DNA of 64,000 nt from contig NC_092029.1 of NCBI RefSeq assembly GCF_042242105.1, positions 17,470,885-17,534,884 of the forward strand. The letters are read 5' to 3'. The notes below the pieces were generated by a model that was not told the origin of the DNA, searched no databases, and was given only the letters and a program-made list of their open reading frames with translations. This document shows, piece by piece, positions 13,989-25,655 of this stretch (within the stretch, counting starts at the first letter, position 1; each line of letters opens with the position of its first letter). Source of the stretch: Pempheris klunzingeri (lineage: Eukaryota; Chordata; Actinopteri; Acropomatiformes; Pempheridae). A program made the translations under genes and the position numbers.

Positions 13989-16390
13989 TCACTGGTGCTG
14001 GAGTTTCATCCGTCCAAGTCTCTGTATAATTCTGAACAACCAGGAAAACTGCACTGCTTTTTAATCACAGGATTAAAGTTAAAAGGGAAAATAAATTGAA
14101 GGGTGTCTGTGATTGGTGAAGACCTAACTGATGATCAGTGATCTGCCAAAGTGACTCTTACAAATCTAATTTGTGTCTTAATTGGAGTGACTGACCTGAT
14201 TAATCACAAGAGAGTGAAGGGCTATCTATGAATTTAAAACGTTTTGCCAAATTCAAGCTGATCATACTAACATTGACAAAGTCTGCTCATTATCACCCTG
14301 CTCGTATTCTGTGAGGAAACGCAAACTGAACAAACTGTGAAAGATCAAAACCAGTACAGTTTTTGATGGTTTGAAATGAAGTGATGTGGACTGAATTATT
14401 TAAAAATAGTAGAACTGGATTCAATGAAATATCTATTATACCCCTGTATCACACACACAACCATACAGCACACTTAGACACCGTAGCTTTAGACTCATAT
14501 GAAGATGTGTGTGGATTCTGTTTGTGATTAAACCCCCACTGTGCTCGGCCTCCTGCCGCACTGCGGGTTCTTCTAACAGTGTTTTTATTTCCAATGGATG
14601 AACTGTGCTGTGTGGTGATGAAATCCAACTGCTTCGAACACCGTGTGATCTTACAGCTACACTCTCTTTATAGATTCAGACTTGATCTTAACCATCCTTA
14701 TACTTTCACTGCCTCTGACTGAAAACAACTCTCACATATCCCAGAAACATCCCTGCCTCACCTGCAATGTAGCAGGGTCTATAGATGGAGCTACAGAAGT
14801 GCTTTGACCTTTGGCCTGGGATTATAAATCTGTCCCAGTACTGATACCATAACAGCTAAATGTATGCATCCCTGTCATGGAAACATAGTGTCTATAGGCC
14901 TTGCAAAGTGCTAGAAGAACAGGGAAAAGTCAGTTCAGTTACTCAAAGGAAGAATTAAGAGAATGTGATTTAAAGATCAAGAAGGAAAAGCTCTCTGTGA
15001 CTTTGCTACTGATAATACAGAACAAAAGAATAAAGCTTGATGTAATTTACATCAATGAAGTTGAAAGCAGTGCCTTCAGAGATCACTCAGAGCAGTCTGT
15101 TGGAGCCTTGAAAACACCAGGGGCCTTGTTTATCAGAATGTGTGTAACACAAGCTCTAAATCTGCCTATTGGCATCTGACAGGTTTAATTCAATTAAAAT
15201 TAACCCGAGGCTCATTTACACTAAGATAAAGCTCTATAAAGTGTTTTTGCGTCTCTCAGCTCATTGTTTTGGTTTCAATGTCTGATAAACCTATTTTACC
15301 AATTTAAAGACACAATGTTAGTAACTAGCCAGTGAGGAAAGTGGAACATTTATCAACTAAAGAGTCAGGATTGTCTGCTCAGGAGTTGGTAGAGACCAAA
15401 ACCGAGTTAGAAGGACAGTTAATACTGGACTTAGGTTCATCACGTCGCCAGAAAAAAATATAATAAATTGTCCAGTGGCAGGCTGTGTGTATCTAATTTG
15501 ACAAATGTTTTAGCTGGGATTAAATTTGTTACACACTCATGAACATTAGTGGCTTTAAATGTTCACACATCAAGCACAAGAGGAATCTGATATAGGATAA
15601 GATAAGATACTCCTTTATTAGTCCAGTCACGGGGAAATTTACAACATTACAGCCGCGGTTGGTAACAAAAATAGGCCGTTCAATGCAATAAAATACAAAC
15701 GATATACAATAATGATGATTCTTTGCACTAAGAGTCTCTGTCCACACAGTTGATAAATGAGGCCACAGATTGTCCCGAAAGTAACTGACAGAAATCATGT
15801 GATGTCATTGTGTTTCAGTAGCATCTCACGGACTGCATTGTGAAAGCAAAGTCCCTCTTTGTAGGAAAAGAAAAAGGGATTGATATTAGAGCAGTGTGTC
15901 TCCACAGAGCAGGAAGATTGAGCTGCACAGGTTGAAGAAAACCACTGACCCTCTCACCTCCTGATGATGTCTCATTCCTGCCTAGCAGTGTTATATTTAT
16001 ACATGATCGCGTCTTCTTGTCTGTGAACTATATATTTAGGATATTTGTTTTGTTTTTTTTTAGTTGAAAGAATAAATGTGCCAATGTGAATCACCCGTGC
16101 CACACCCACACCCATGCATGAAGAGCACCACATGGAGACAGAGGAGTGAAATCTCCTGAACGCTACAGGCTCACAACAACTGGTGCTGTTTTTTTACAAT
16201 TACCTACGATGACGTTCTTTTCTTGTTGGATAGTTTTGTTGTTTTGAAGGCACTGTGACTGGTCAGTGACCGTGTGTGTGTTTGTAGATTCTTGTCGTGT
16301 TGGACAGTGAACCTGTTGAATCTGTAAGTGGCTGCTTGTTTCTTACCACAAGAGTAATGGCAAAAGAATAAAGTGAGAAAAATAACATGT
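13989..16390 (+). other. dpysl5: Probable long 3' UTR of dpysl5
   Basis: Follows the stop codon of dpysl5 with no further open frame. Candidate poly(A) signals AATAAA stand at 14090-14095, near 16060, and at 16367-16372; the last would give a UTR of about 2.4 kb. Length and choice of end are inferred, and cDNA would settle them. An antisense LINE tail (15,598-15,790) is included. Confidence 0.55.
15598..15790 (-). repeat. Antisense LINE 3'-end fragment
   Basis: Starts with GATAAGATAAGATAC and CTCCTTTATTAGTCC, then CACGGGGAAATTTAC. This is the reverse complement of a common teleost LINE 3' end with a (TATCT)n tail. It sits in the probable dpysl5 3' UTR. The right edge is approximate and no open frame remains. 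Confidence 0.6.
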
Positions 16391-16399
16391 TGATTCCTC

Positions 16400-16885
16400 T
16401 ATGTGCAACTTATTGTTTCTAAAATGATATGAAATGTTTGGTTACAGTTGATTAACCAAACATACTAAACAACATACTAAATTGATTAATAGATTAATTA
16501 ATAGATTAATGAATGAATGTATAAATTAATATTTAACTCTTCATATTAAAATAAAGGAAAAATATTAAATGTGACTGGAAAATGGGAAAAATAATTCTAA
16601 TGGGTTTGTCACAATTTTCTTTATTATATATCGTTACTGTAGCTGGATTAAGTCACTGGTAGCTCCTTGGGTTCACCTACTTGACTTAGTAAAGCAGGTT
16701 TGGATCACACTGGACAGCAAATTACAGCTCAAATACTCACTACAGGCTAAAACTTTGCATTTGCATTATAATACAAAAATTTAATTAAAATAAACAAAAA
16801 TAATAGATTGCTCTGCTATCGCATACTGTGCTGAATCATAAGGCCTAAATATGAAGCAAAGACGTAACGTACATCCACTGACACT
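16400..16885. other. Intergenic spacer between dpysl5 and mapre3
   Basis: AT-rich sequence with short ATTAAT-type runs (about 16,460-16,560). No gene, RNA or clear element recognised. Confidence 0.6.
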
Positions 16886-17175
16886 CAGCTGTGGAAAGTA
16901 ACTAAGTACATCTTGAGGTACTTGTACTTAACTTTTCTATGTCATTTTACTTTATACTTCTACACCGCAACATTTCAGAGGGAAGTACACTTTATACTCC
17001 ACTACATTTATTTTAGAGCTTTAATCACAGGCTACTGTAGAAATTAAGCTTAAGACAAAATATAAATCAACAATTAGATTATAGATAGATGGAATGTATT
17101 TTATTCTGAAAAGGGTCATTCTGCATAATTAATTCAGTTCCTTTTTGTACCTTAAGTATATTTTAATACACGGTT
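16886..17175 (+). repeat. hAT-like MITE fragment (CAGNGGTGGAAAGTAACTAAGTAC family)
   Basis: Opens CAGCTGTGGAAAGTAACT and continues with TTGAGGTACTTGTACTTAAC, TACTTTATACTTCTAC, and CCACTACATTTATTTTAGAG. This is one of the commonest teleost non-autonomous hAT-type repeats. It is cut off on its right side just before the mapre3 first-exon region. A copy in the opposite orientation lies at 18,122-18,529. Confidence 0.8.
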
Positions 17176-17229
17176 GATCATTTATCTTGATGCTTTCATT
17201 CATTCAAAGTAAGGAGGCAGAAGCACTAT

Positions 17230-17495
17230 GTGGGCCGCACTCGTTACTGTTTTCTTTCTACATCCATGCCTTGGACCCCCTCTCTCTCCAACATGGCCGC
17301 TCACGGGACATCAGTTTCACTGCAAGTACAGTCAAAATCCTGCAACTGCTCTTCGCATGCGCAGCGCGTCAACAGCGGCTTAGGTGAGAGCAGTCTCGCG
17401 CAACTTACCGAGGCATCGGTTGGGGATCTAGCAACGGAAAAGCCCATCATCAGGCACAACGGGACGGCTGGGAGAGGGACGCTGTCGCACTTCAG
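17230..17495 (+). promoter_or_regulatory. mapre3: mapre3 promoter and probable noncoding first exon
   Basis: GC- and CpG-richer island in otherwise AT-rich DNA. It contains TCGCATGCGCAG at about 17,353-17,364, close to an NRF1 site, which is usual in neuronal and housekeeping promoters. Two candidate donors follow: TTAG|GTGAGA near 17,380 and TTCA|GTGAGT near 17,494. No acceptor or recognisable coding sequence is seen, so this is read as 5' UTR spliced to the coding exon at ~21,280. The transcription start is not determined. Confidence 0.6.
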
Positions 17496-18121
17496 TGAGT
17501 AATAATAACTCAACTTAACTTAAAATGTGCTTCTTTACGTTTGACATCTTTTTATTTGAGGGCTTGTTTGATTTACGTCTTATAAATACTTGCACCGTCC
17601 CGTAGGTGACAGTTATTCAGTCATTGGCGCTGTGCGTGTGTATTATCTAACAGGCCTTCAGAGGGGGGTAACGTCAGGCTGAAGAAAGTCCCGTTTTCAG
17701 TTACACTCATGTCTATTTTGAGTTGGTTTATATCGCTGGAGTGAGATTCAGCCAGATGGAAAGTCTACGAAATTAAGTAAGAGCCAGTCGCAACCAGCGT
17801 TAGCAGTGTAAGTAGTTAGCTAGGAGCTAGCAGCATTACAGTCCAGTCACACAGCGGCTGGCAGCAGCGCCTGTCGTACCAACCGCGGCTGGAACGTCAA
17901 CTGTCAAAACACCCGAGAATTAGTCATGAAAAGTGGAGTTTACACGAGTTATACGGGCTAATGTGTCAATTTATAGGAGGGGAACATCGCCATACGCAGT
18001 AGTTATCATCCTAAACACATTTACTATTGCGCAAATGATACTTAACACATGTTTAAAGACTTAGGTGCATTCTTTTTGACTAATTAAGTGCAGGAGGTTC
18101 ACTTAGAATATTGCTTATTAT

Positions 18122-18529
18122 CAGCGTTGGAAGAAGTACTCAGATCTTTTACTTCAGTAAAAATACTGTTTGTAAAAAGTCAAGTAAACGTACTTAAATA
18201 AAAGTATAGAAATATTAGCAGTATAATATACTTTATCCACTAGAAGTCAAAACTCTTATTATACAGAATTGTATTACTAGATTACTATGATTGTTGTAGC
18301 TGAGTATGACAATATATCAGAAATGTATTCATTGATTTCTATTTTGATTTATTAATGATATGGATATGAAGTGATATGAAATTAACTAACGTTGTTAATT
18401 AAATGTGTTGGAGTAAAAAGTACAATGTTGGCTTCCAAAATGTATTGTAGCAGAAGTATAAAGTAACAAGTAGATGTGCCTCAAAATTGTATTTAAGTAG
18501 AGCACTTAAGTAAATGTACCTATCAGTGG
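18122..18529 (-). repeat. hAT-like MITE, opposite orientation to 16,886
   Basis: Begins CAGCGTTGGAAGAAGTACTC, then AGATCTTTTACTTCAGTAAA; ends near CACTTAAGTAAATGTACC and CAGTGG. These are the two ends of the family seen at 16,886, read on the other strand. Internal sequence is partly family-like (AAGTAAACGTACTTAAATAA). No transposase. In mapre3 intron 1. Confidence 0.8.
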
Positions 18530-19079
18530 TTATTTTAGAGATGTTTCCCTTTAATACTCATTTTGTAAATGTGAAATATATATTTTTATATGTTCATACT
18601 GATACCAGAGCAGTTCATGACTGTATGAACTGTCTTTGTCCCCTATCATGTTCATTAATGAAGACAATCAATGAGCCCAATTTCAGACATGAGAGTCTGA
18701 CTTCAGAGTTAATAATAAAATTACAAGAAGCTGCTATTTTTCTGGAAGAGCACATTGGATGTTTTGTCTAAAATATCATTTTATTTCGTCCATATTGTCC
18801 CTCACTTAACGTTATAATTCTGGAGGTGTTATGTGTGCAGAAGCGTGTTCTTGTTAATTATTCAACAGTTGAACAATCTGTTGATACTAAAGTATGGCAG
18901 CAGTACAGTGCAAATAGTCTGACTGAAAATGTTTGTGTTAATGTTGCTTGTGTTGCACCAAATTCTGTGTTTTTATCATACTGTATCAAACACTTGCTTT
19001 TGATAGCAACTGTCATCAGAAGTACTTTCTACTACTACTTTCTGATAGAACCACAATTTTTAATAGTTTTAAAGAACAA

Positions 19080-20030
19080 AACAATTCCATACAGAGTTGC
19101 AACTCACAGATATTATCACTATTTGTTAATCCGTTAATTATTAAGCCAAAGTTGACAAAGTTAGTTTGTTGTTTTACAGGACCAACAGTCATAAACCCAA
19201 AGATATTCATTTATCAAAATAGTTGCCCATCCACCCTCAAATGACCAACTGTTTCAGCTCCAGTTACAACAATAACTGCATTATAAACACGATAAACAGG
19301 CTAATCTCATATGTGGTATGCTGTCACATACTACACACTATAAAAGGGAATAAATAATGTCCAGATAAGATGCAAGAGCAGCTATTCTAAAACGAGCCAA
19401 ATTCCACCATTAAATAATACTCTGAGCGTTTAAGAGAAACTTAAATTTAATATACTTTATGGGTTATTGATTTGTGTATCTTAATTTCGGTAGCAGGAAC
19501 AGGAGGAAAAAACAAACTTTTAGGAATTACGTTGTATTTTAGGGTCTAACCATGCATGTTATTATAAATCACTGTAGAAATAATAAACAGATGCATTGCT
19601 TTTGAAACTAGAGATGTTTTTATCATCAATGAATCTGCCAGATACAGTAGTACCTTCTCGATGTTCGTACCTGTTGATTGAATGTCCCAGAGTTCCCAGA
19701 GTCCACGGTGGCACCTTCAAACTTCTTGTCCAAAACCCATAGAGATTCATTTTACAGTCATACAAGATGAACTGCAGCAGGGAATCCTAATAGATAGTCG
19801 TTTGCACTGATGTGCAACCCAAAGCCCATGGAGACATGTGAATATTTTACTGTCATAGATGAGTAAAGAAACGAGAAAATATTCACACTGAAGAAGCTGG
19901 ACTGGACTCAGAGACATTTTCTCTTCTAATTCTAGAATTTTTTCCTTCAGAAAAAAACTGATTAATAGGTAATTAAGTGAGCTGGCGATTAATTTGATCG
20001 TTGATTAATAGATCGATCAGCTCTAGTTGA
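19080..20030. repeat. Cluster of decayed AATCGATTAATCG-type hAT-like MITE copies
   Basis: Two partial copies. One at about 19,080-19,260 has GAGTTGCAACTCACAGATAT, ATAAACCCAAAGATATTCAT, and ends CAGCTCCAGTTACAAC. The other at about 19,720-20,030 has CCAAAGCCCATGGAGACATG, CTGTCATAGATGAGTAAAG, AAATATTCACACTGAAGAAG, GGCGATTAATTTGATCG, and GATCGATCAGCTCTAG. All are hallmarks of the same family as 5,408-5,680. In mapre3 intron 1. Confidence 0.7.
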
Positions 20031-20693
20031 GAATCAGCTTAAACTTTTGAATAAATCCCTAGTGACTTTGATTTTAACCTACAAATTAATCAAAGTAGAT
20101 TTGTGGGCTGAAAGGACTCATTAAACAAAATCATAAAACAAAATTAAAAAAAAAACTGGCATAACTTTACCAGCTTTACCAGCCAGAACCGACTGAGCAG
20201 CATTTGGGTGCTGGACACCTCTGTGAAGCCCTGCGGTCAGGAAGTGATTGTTCAGCACGACATCCTGCATGGTGTTTATTTTGGAGGCAGGAAATGCTTT
20301 GGAGCTGTTGGATTTTTCCTTATCTCAAGCTGTCAGCGTGATGAATCGTAGCTGTGTTGGTTTTTCTACACCTGCTAGTGATCCCAGCCGCCTTTGTGAA
20401 GTATGATATGTTACAGCATGTTGGACCTGGGCTAAAAGGATTAACTGGGGCAGAGATTAGTGGTGTAGAGACTGAACTAGTGACTGGCTGCTGATTTGTC
20501 TGCTGTCTCTCCTTGTAACCCTGTGGAGGTGCTCTTGAGCAAGAAGTTAAGGAGAAAGTCATGTTTAAAGGACGTATACAAAGATAAAAGTCAGTTACCT
20601 TTGAGGGAAACGCTGGTGTATGGATTATCTTCAGAGTGCAGTATGAATGGTAGCACGACTGATATCCCACACGATACTGGTTTCTGTTCCCAG

Positions 20694-20761
20694 GTCTTTC
20701 TATAAGGTGGTCCACCACAACCCTATTTGAACAGTTCACACCGAACATACACACAGTGCAG
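20694..20761 (+). other. mapre3: Candidate alternative 5' noncoding exon of mapre3
   Basis: A 68-nt block flanked by TTCTGTTCCCAG (acceptor-like) and GTGAGTAAAG (strong donor), 520 nt upstream of the first coding exon. It has no ATG and no long open frame, so it could only be untranslated. It may be a chance pair of splice-like sites. Confidence 0.3.
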
Positions 20762-20865
20762 GTGAGTAAAGTGTCTTTGCTTGCTTTTAAATGTTTTTCC
20801 TGGTCATGAAGCAGTCAAGTAAGCACATTTCACATATTAGCCTAATAGACATTATAGTTTCTTTT

Positions 20866-21010
20866 AGGGCCGTAAGATATTACCGAAATCATGATATTTG
20901 TTATTCATATCATATCAAGGTAACAACACACATCACAATATAGCAGACATTAGTTTATACAAAATGACCACATAAAGGCCTGTTTTTTACTTTATTACAT
21001 GCTGAATGAT
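20866..21010. repeat. Probable interspersed repeat fragment
   Basis: Sequence of the type GGGCCGTAAGATATTACCG followed by ATCACAATATAGCAG resembles a common teleost repeat containing the words 'gatat...caatat'. Family not named; low certainty. Confidence 0.3.
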
Positions 21011-21283
21011 ATACTCGACAAATAAAAGGCGCTCTCTCACATTTGATTATTTTAATGACTTTGATTGACTGATGATTTTTGCATATGTAGTAAAAGAGGT
21101 TAGTTTGAGTCTGTTGTTCATAACTGTGTAGCTTTTTTATCTTAAGAAAAATGATTAAAATGAATTGTGTGCTTGTTGTTATTTCTGTGCTTGTTTATCT
21201 GAAGTTACGTATACCCACTGATCAAAAGTATCAGAAATCAGTCATTCAGCTGGCGATTGTGTGTGTTTTTGTGCAGCAGGAGG

Positions 21284-24200
21284 ATGGCGGTGAATGTCTA
21301 CTCCACCTCTATGACCATAGAGAACCTGAGTCGCCATGACATGTTGGCATGGGTCAACGACTCTCTACAGCTCACGTACACAAAGATCGAGCAGCTTGGT
21401 TCAGGTAAACACAGTTTTTTAAAAAATGTCTTTTAATTGAATTCAAGATGTTCATTAAGCTCTAACAGTAAATGTGTGTATGTTTCTATCATAGGTAGCG
21501 CTTACTGTCAGTTCATGGACATGCTGTTTCCAGGGTGCATATTGTTGAAGAAAGTCAAGTTCAACGCTAAATTGGAACATGAATATATCCACAATTTCAA
21601 GGTCTTACAGGCTGCATTCAAGAGAATGAACGTGGACAAGGTGAGACCACACACACACTCAGAGGAAAATTCACATGAGTTTTGTGCAGCTTTTGCTCCA
21701 GGTAAGTCTGCACAAATAAGACAAAAGGAAGCCATGTAATTCTCAAAGCACCTGCAACAGGGGAAATGTCCCCTTAACTGTGCTGCTAAGCAAATAGCGT
21801 CGCTGTGCTGTGCTGCTATTTGCATTTATTTGACCCTTTTCTATACGTATGAGCCCCATTTCAAAACAAAGTTCAAAATGCACAAACACCAATACTAATA
21901 TACATTAGTGACAATTATTAGTGTCTTCAGAGAGTTGATGGTAACTAGAGTCAGTCTGTCAGACAGGACGAGGCTGTGGTTTAGCGCCAATTTTGACCAC
22001 TTCATCTCTTTTCCCGCTAACCCCTAGTTTTTTTTAGTGTGTTTAGAGTGTAATAGAAATTATGGACTTCATGTAACCCTTCTTTTGTACAATGAATTAT
22101 TCAAAGCTTCACCACGTTGATTTCTGAGTGTGTTTTGAAAACCACCATGGACTACCTTTGGATGCCATGACAGTATTAATAATTACATAATTATGATAAT
22201 AATGTCATATTATTATTTACAGGCTGTGCTTACTTAGACTGACTCCAAATATAGTGTCTCTCTGTCATATTTGAATTCTTGCCTGAATTTTGAGGAATAT
22301 GTTTGTACTTTGTCAGTCTGAATTTTTCATGTTTCTCCATGTCTCTGCCATCGTCCTGCCTCCTGTGTTCTTGGCACAAAACCACCATGTATACTTTGCC
22401 ATATGGGTAATTGTAATCACATACAAAACAAGCACAAATTGCACTCAAATTGATGGGCAATTCATTCAGCGGCTGCAGTCCATTCTATGTGAATTTGCCC
22501 CTCACACTTTCATTATTGATCTTTTGTCGCAGTAAAGCTCTCTGGTCAGAGACACCATAGCACAGCATAGGAGTTGCAAAAGAGTCTGTTGTTTTGCCCA
22601 AATTCTGTTATTGGATTTTGCTTGTCCCTCTATCCCCACTGCAGGGATTTTTCTGGCTGTCTAAGCATTGGCATCGCTTTTAGATCCATATGCATGGGTT
22701 GCCTTGGCAGCTGTTTAAATGACATTATATAAACCACAGCAATTCTGTGAAATGCTTCCTCACACCTTATCCCTCTGACACCGTCCGTCTCCTTCTTTGT
22801 CTCTCTCTCAGATCATCCCAGTGGAGAGGCTGGTGAAGGGCAAGTTCCAGGACAACTTTGAGTTCCTCCAGTGGTTTAAGAAGTTCTTCGATGCCAACTA
22901 TGATGGGAAAGACTATGACCCTCTACTGACACGGCAGGGCCAGGAGGGAACGCCGCCTCCACCCAACCCAGGTACAATACACACACACACACAATCCAGC
23001 TGTGTGTGAACTCAAACTCTTCATTTCATTGCTCTCACCTCTTCACGCAACCACATCCCCACCTCTAACCCAGGTGAACCCATTATCCACAAACCTAAAA
23101 GACCCACTCGCTCAGGTAACACCCCATGCATTGAGCATGTGTTTGCGTGTTTGTGTGCTTGTTATTGAGTGTCTTAATACCATTCATGTGAGTTACTTGG
23201 TTCAAGGGTTGGTCTATTCCGGTTGAATGTTGGCAGTATTAAGGCTCTGATGTGTGTGTGTGTGTGTGTGTGCATAAACTGTGTGCAGACAGTACACTAC
23301 TCAAACTTGATGGATGGGTAGTACACATAATTTGCAGTAAAACCTGCAAAAATACTAGAATTGTTCTTTAAGGAAACTAAAATCAAAGAACACTGCAAAG
23401 ACATTGTATTTAGGATGAATCTGTGTGTGCATGTGCGCATGTTTTCTTTTGTATTTTTATATTTGAGGAAAAGAAAAGCATATTAAGGACATTTTGGATT
23501 GTCCTCATCTCTAGAAGGGGCTTGTGGACAGTTAGAACTTGACTTAAAGGTTTTAGGGTGGGAAGCAGGTTTAGTTATTTTTTGTCTACTCTTTACCTGA
23601 AGCAAAAGCAGCAAATCAGCAGCACAACAGCAAGAGATCCAAGTCCTCCTTTGGTGTCTTCACTGCATCTGTTCAGCCACAGTACTTTTGTGAACTCAGA
23701 AATGTTTGACAGAACTCAGCTAAATATACAAACATTTACTGACACACAATTAAAAAAGAAAGACTTACTGCTTAAAAAGATGCTGTGGTTCACATTCATG
23801 CACACATAATGCAAGTAAACCACAAGCTATTGCAACAACAATGTAGACAGCTCCACTGATTAAAGTGAAGCAAATCTCTGATCTCACACATACACAAACT
23901 AGTGGCTTGTTTAAAACAACACATCCTAAACACATCCATCCAAAAAAGCATAGACATATATAAACATGTGTGTTTCTGTCTTCCAGGCCCCATGAGAACG
24001 TCTCCCACAGCACCAAAGAGTGCTCCAACCCCCCAAAGACAGATCAACGTATCAACAGCACGCAGAAGCACACCCGTGACCCGCAACGGAGGAGACACTG
24101 AGCTGGTAGAGCTCAACCAGCAGGTACCTTCGCTGTGATCTGTTCAGCCAATTCTGAAAACTGTAGCTTCCTCCCTCAGCACCCCATCAGGGCACCAGAT

Positions 24201-25655
24201 TCGCTGCACACGTCTCATATTAAATGACATGAAGGTGACTGAGAGCCCTTTTTGGCACAGCCAGCACCGTATTGAGAATACCAAATGGGTCCCGGTTGCC
24301 TCTCTCATGGTGCAGTAACAAAGCAAGGTCACTGTGCCCCGACAAAAACAGGACTTACTCAACACATTTTCACTTTGCTTTCCTGTTAATAATAATAGCT
24401 TATGAGAAATTGTTGGGATCAAGGATGACTGCTGCTTTTTGTTTTCCCTTGTCATTTTTTACCTGCTGCATTTTGTCCTGAAAAACTTGTAGTGCTGTGT
24501 GCCCATATTTAGTCAGACTTTATTCTCTGTTATTTCTTTTACAGGTATTTTAATTACAGTTTTAACCCTTTTGCTATTTAACGGTTTTGTTATGTAGTTA
24601 TCTCATACCAACAAGCGTGTTTGACCTTCCTCTCTATCACTTTTGTCCCTGGCTATCTTTGCTCATAGCTGCTGGATCTGAAACTGACCGTAGATGGACT
24701 GGAGAAGGAGAGGGACTTCTACTTCGGAAAGCTGAGAGACATTGAGGTCATCTGCCAGGAAAATGAAAACCACCCAGTCATCAGCAAAATCATGGATACA
24801 CTGTACACTACGGAGGTAGATACAGTCCAGGCACACACGCAGCACCTGCATTTGGGTGGAAACTTTTACACGTTTAAAGTGTTTACTTGTATGTAATAAT
24901 ACTAGCACAGATCAGATGTAAGAGTACCTGTGTGTGTAAACTTTACAGTTTGACTTTATTAAAATGTAGCCCCACCCCTAACTCCACCCAATGCATAATT
25001 CTGAAAGATGTTGAAGTGGTGGGGCATCGTTGTGTGACGCAGGAATTGCTCAGTGATACGATCCCCTGGCCAGCAGGGGGCTCTTTTGAAGTGGAGGACT
25101 TTTCCCCTCTAGGTTGTTATCAATGTTATCAAATGTTCTAATAAGTTTAAAAATCAGGCTGACTCTAACTTGACTGACTGACTGTGAGAGGGTTTGCTTC
25201 AGCTCTGTAATCACTCTAAGTGCTTGCTGGGGAGGGTCTGCGTGTTTTCTCTTTGTGCAGTTTCTCTTTGATCCATCACAGAATATTTCAGTATTTGTGA
25301 CTACAGTGTGCTTGAGCTGTTACAGATGATAACTAAATTAAAAGTGAACTGTCAAGGCAGCAAAAAGCATCTCACTGAGGTAGAAAGAGCCCTGCTTTGT
25401 CACTGCTTGAATTTCACTGCAGAATGATGTATTGTGGCACAGGGGGAATATCTCTTCCTAAGAGCCAGGAAAGGTTGCAGTAAAAAAAAAAACCAGCCTC
25501 ACAAACACCAACAAGAGGAGATTTAATCCTTCAGAATGTAATGACTGCTCATCCTGCTGTATGCTGACCTCAGCCTTCTTTTGTAGGAGGGATTTGCTCC
25601 ACCAGAGGATGACGAAATTGACGAAGGGGCACAGGGAGACCAGGAGGAGTTCTGA
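21284..25655 (+). CDS. mapre3: Microtubule-associated protein RP/EB family member 3 (EB3), complete coding region
   Basis: Coding exons: 21284-21404, 21495-21640, 22812-22971, 23074-23115 (42-nt cassette), 23987-24123, 24669-24815, 25587-25655 (stop 25653). All are GT-AG and phases close; 273 aa with the cassette, 259 without. The N-terminus [20 protein letters not shown], then LAWVNDSL and [11 protein letters not shown], is the calponin-homology microtubule-binding domain (about residues 14-116) and fits EB3 better than EB1 or EB2. A Pro/Ser/Thr/Arg-rich linker follows. Then comes the dimerising EB-homology coiled coil ([20 protein letters not shown], spanning the 24123/24669 junction) and the acidic tail. 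EB3 tracks growing microtubule plus ends and recruits SxIP and CAP-Gly partners. The last residues are QEEF, with Phe where mammalian EB3 has Tyr. Confidence 0.96.
22979..22994. repeat. Short (AC)n run
   Basis: AC run just after the donor of mapre3 coding exon 3. Confidence 0.85.
23074..23115 (+). other. mapre3: 42-nt in-frame linker exon of mapre3, possibly alternative
   Basis: Flanked by CTCTAACCCAG and GTAACA. It enters and leaves in phase 1, so inclusion or skipping keeps the frame. It encodes [13 protein letters not shown] after a shared Gly, a basic stretch at the place where human EB3 isoforms carry a variable basic linker segment. Reality of splicing is inferred from the sites, the phase and the homologous position. 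Confidence 0.75.
23250..23273. repeat. (TG)n microsatellite
   Basis: About 12 TG units in the mapre3 intron after the 42-nt exon. Confidence 0.9.

Noticed and set aside
20320-20754. 144-codon minus-strand open frame in mapre3 intron 1
   Set aside because: No recognisable domain or splice support, low-complexity stretches; treated as chance.
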